The position numbers and the translations under genes were made by a program. A stretch of DNA of 64,000 nt from Methanothrix harundinacea 6Ac (lineage in GTDB: Archaea; Halobacteriota; Methanosarcinia; Methanotrichales; Methanotrichaceae): positions 868,001 to 932,000 of the forward strand of contig NC_017527.1 in NCBI RefSeq assembly GCF_000235565.1. The letters run 5' to 3'. Positions 62,124-64,000 of this stretch are shown piece by piece. Numbering within the stretch: the first letter of the stretch is position 1; each line of letters starts with the position of its first letter. Below the pieces are notes generated by a model, which worked only from the letters and a program-made list of their open reading frames with translations, was not told the origin of the DNA and searched no databases.

Positions 62124-62130
62124 AAAAAAA
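62124..62130 (-). terminator. oligo-T terminator after the zinc-knuckle gene
   Basis: A run of seven T on the minus strand, 30 bases after the stop of the 62161-62337 gene. Oligo-T runs are the known intrinsic terminator signal of archaea. Confidence 0.6.
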
Positions 62131-62160
62131 GGATAATGCCGTCGTGGAGCCTTCAGGGCC

Positions 62161-62337
62161 TTACTTCTTCGCCTCTTTCTTCTCGCCGAAGTGCTGCTGA
62201 TAGGCCGCCTCGCAGGAGGCGAGGCAGTCCTGACAGAGCCCCTTGTACGCCCCTTCGGGGTTTGCGAGGGTATGCACCTGAACTTTCACCGGCACCAGGG
62301 TTGGCTTAGCAAGTCCACAAAGTTCACAATCTGCCAT
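62161..62337 (-). CDS. small zinc-binding protein (58 residues)
   Basis: Starts MADCELCGLAKPTLV at 62337 after a GGAGAT site; the upstream in-frame extension is not family-like. Two CxxC pairs (CELC at 4-7 and CQDC near 38-41) plus a third Cys (LASC) predict one zinc knuckle, followed by a charged Lys-rich tail (HFGEKKEAKK). Proteins of this size and shape in archaea usually bind RNA or protein partners. No specific function can be given. Confidence 0.8.
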   Translation of the reverse strand: MADCELCGLAKPTLVPVKVQVHTLANPEGAYKGLCQDCLASCEAAYQQHFGEKKEAKK

Positions 62338-62482
62338 GTTACAACATCTCCCGGGGTCCCCCATAAACCTTTCTCCCTGTTGAACTTTTCCATCAGCCTG
62401 GAGGCGTGCAAGCCGCACCGTTGGGGATCTACCTCTCGGGGAAGGGAGAACGCCTTAAACGGGTAGGGGCAAGAGGGGGACC

Positions 62483-64000
<1,518 letters not shown>

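Overview
The window is archaeal and looks like an acetate-using methanogen of the Methanothrix (Methanosaeta) type. It encodes an archaeal RNA polymerase subunit D with two [4Fe-4S] cysteine sets, aMBF1, PAN, MfnB (methanofuran synthesis), AMP phosphorylase, CTP-type riboflavin kinase, the Pus10/TrmY pair and, at the right edge, F420-dependent methylene-H4MPT reductase (Mer). The DNA is GC-rich, with three clearly AT-richer patches. The genus call is inference.

Layout. 1-3.4 kb: two tandem metal-chelate-type substrate-binding proteins flanking a SAM methyltransferase. 3.5-11.4 kb: housekeeping genes on the minus strand. One run is aroA, rpsM-rps4-rps11-rpo3 and tRNA-Leu; the other is trmY-pus10-rpl21e-rpo4-DUF655-ksgA. 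11.6-16.4 kb: exported subtilase, FG-GAP propeller, exported protein and a PAC2-family protein. 16.4-22.5 kb, minus strand: AMP phosphorylase, an HDAC-fold protein without the catalytic Tyr and DUF89, then a tightly overlapping operon of aMBF1, Sua5, a nucleotidyltransferase and an HExxH protein. 22.5-24.4 kb: PAN and RibK.

24.7-40.6 kb is the most unusual part. It is a one-direction cassette with an exported protein, a 72-residue ORF, a 1145-residue protein, an AT-rich endonuclease/exonuclease/phosphatase-like protein and a 3371-residue protein with about nine LysM-like repeats. The two giant ORFs share a short motif near their N-termini and have AT-rich 5' ends joined to GC-rich bodies.

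40.7-48.6 kb: SerA, MfnB, a HisA-like barrel, FeoB, an RlmJ-like methyltransferase and the first of two CoA-transferase/GNAT fusion proteins. 48.6-51.3 kb is an AT-rich island with a coiled-coil protein, a lipoprotein and a TM2 protein. 51.3-54.9 kb: VOC protein, Cdd1-like HhH protein, Ogg2, and a DUF4130/radical-SAM pair. 55.2-61 kb: a subtilase without a signal peptide that carries two P-domains, the second CoA-transferase/GNAT fusion and, convergent 14 bases away, a complete AcuC-type deacetylase. 61.1-64 kb: small proteins, SAM hydrolase and mer.

Two candidate undescribed systems stand out. The first is the giant LysM cassette. The second is a possible reversible lysine-acetylation module (CoA-sensing GNAT plus AcuC) that could act on acetate-activation enzymes. 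Both are inferred from sequence only.
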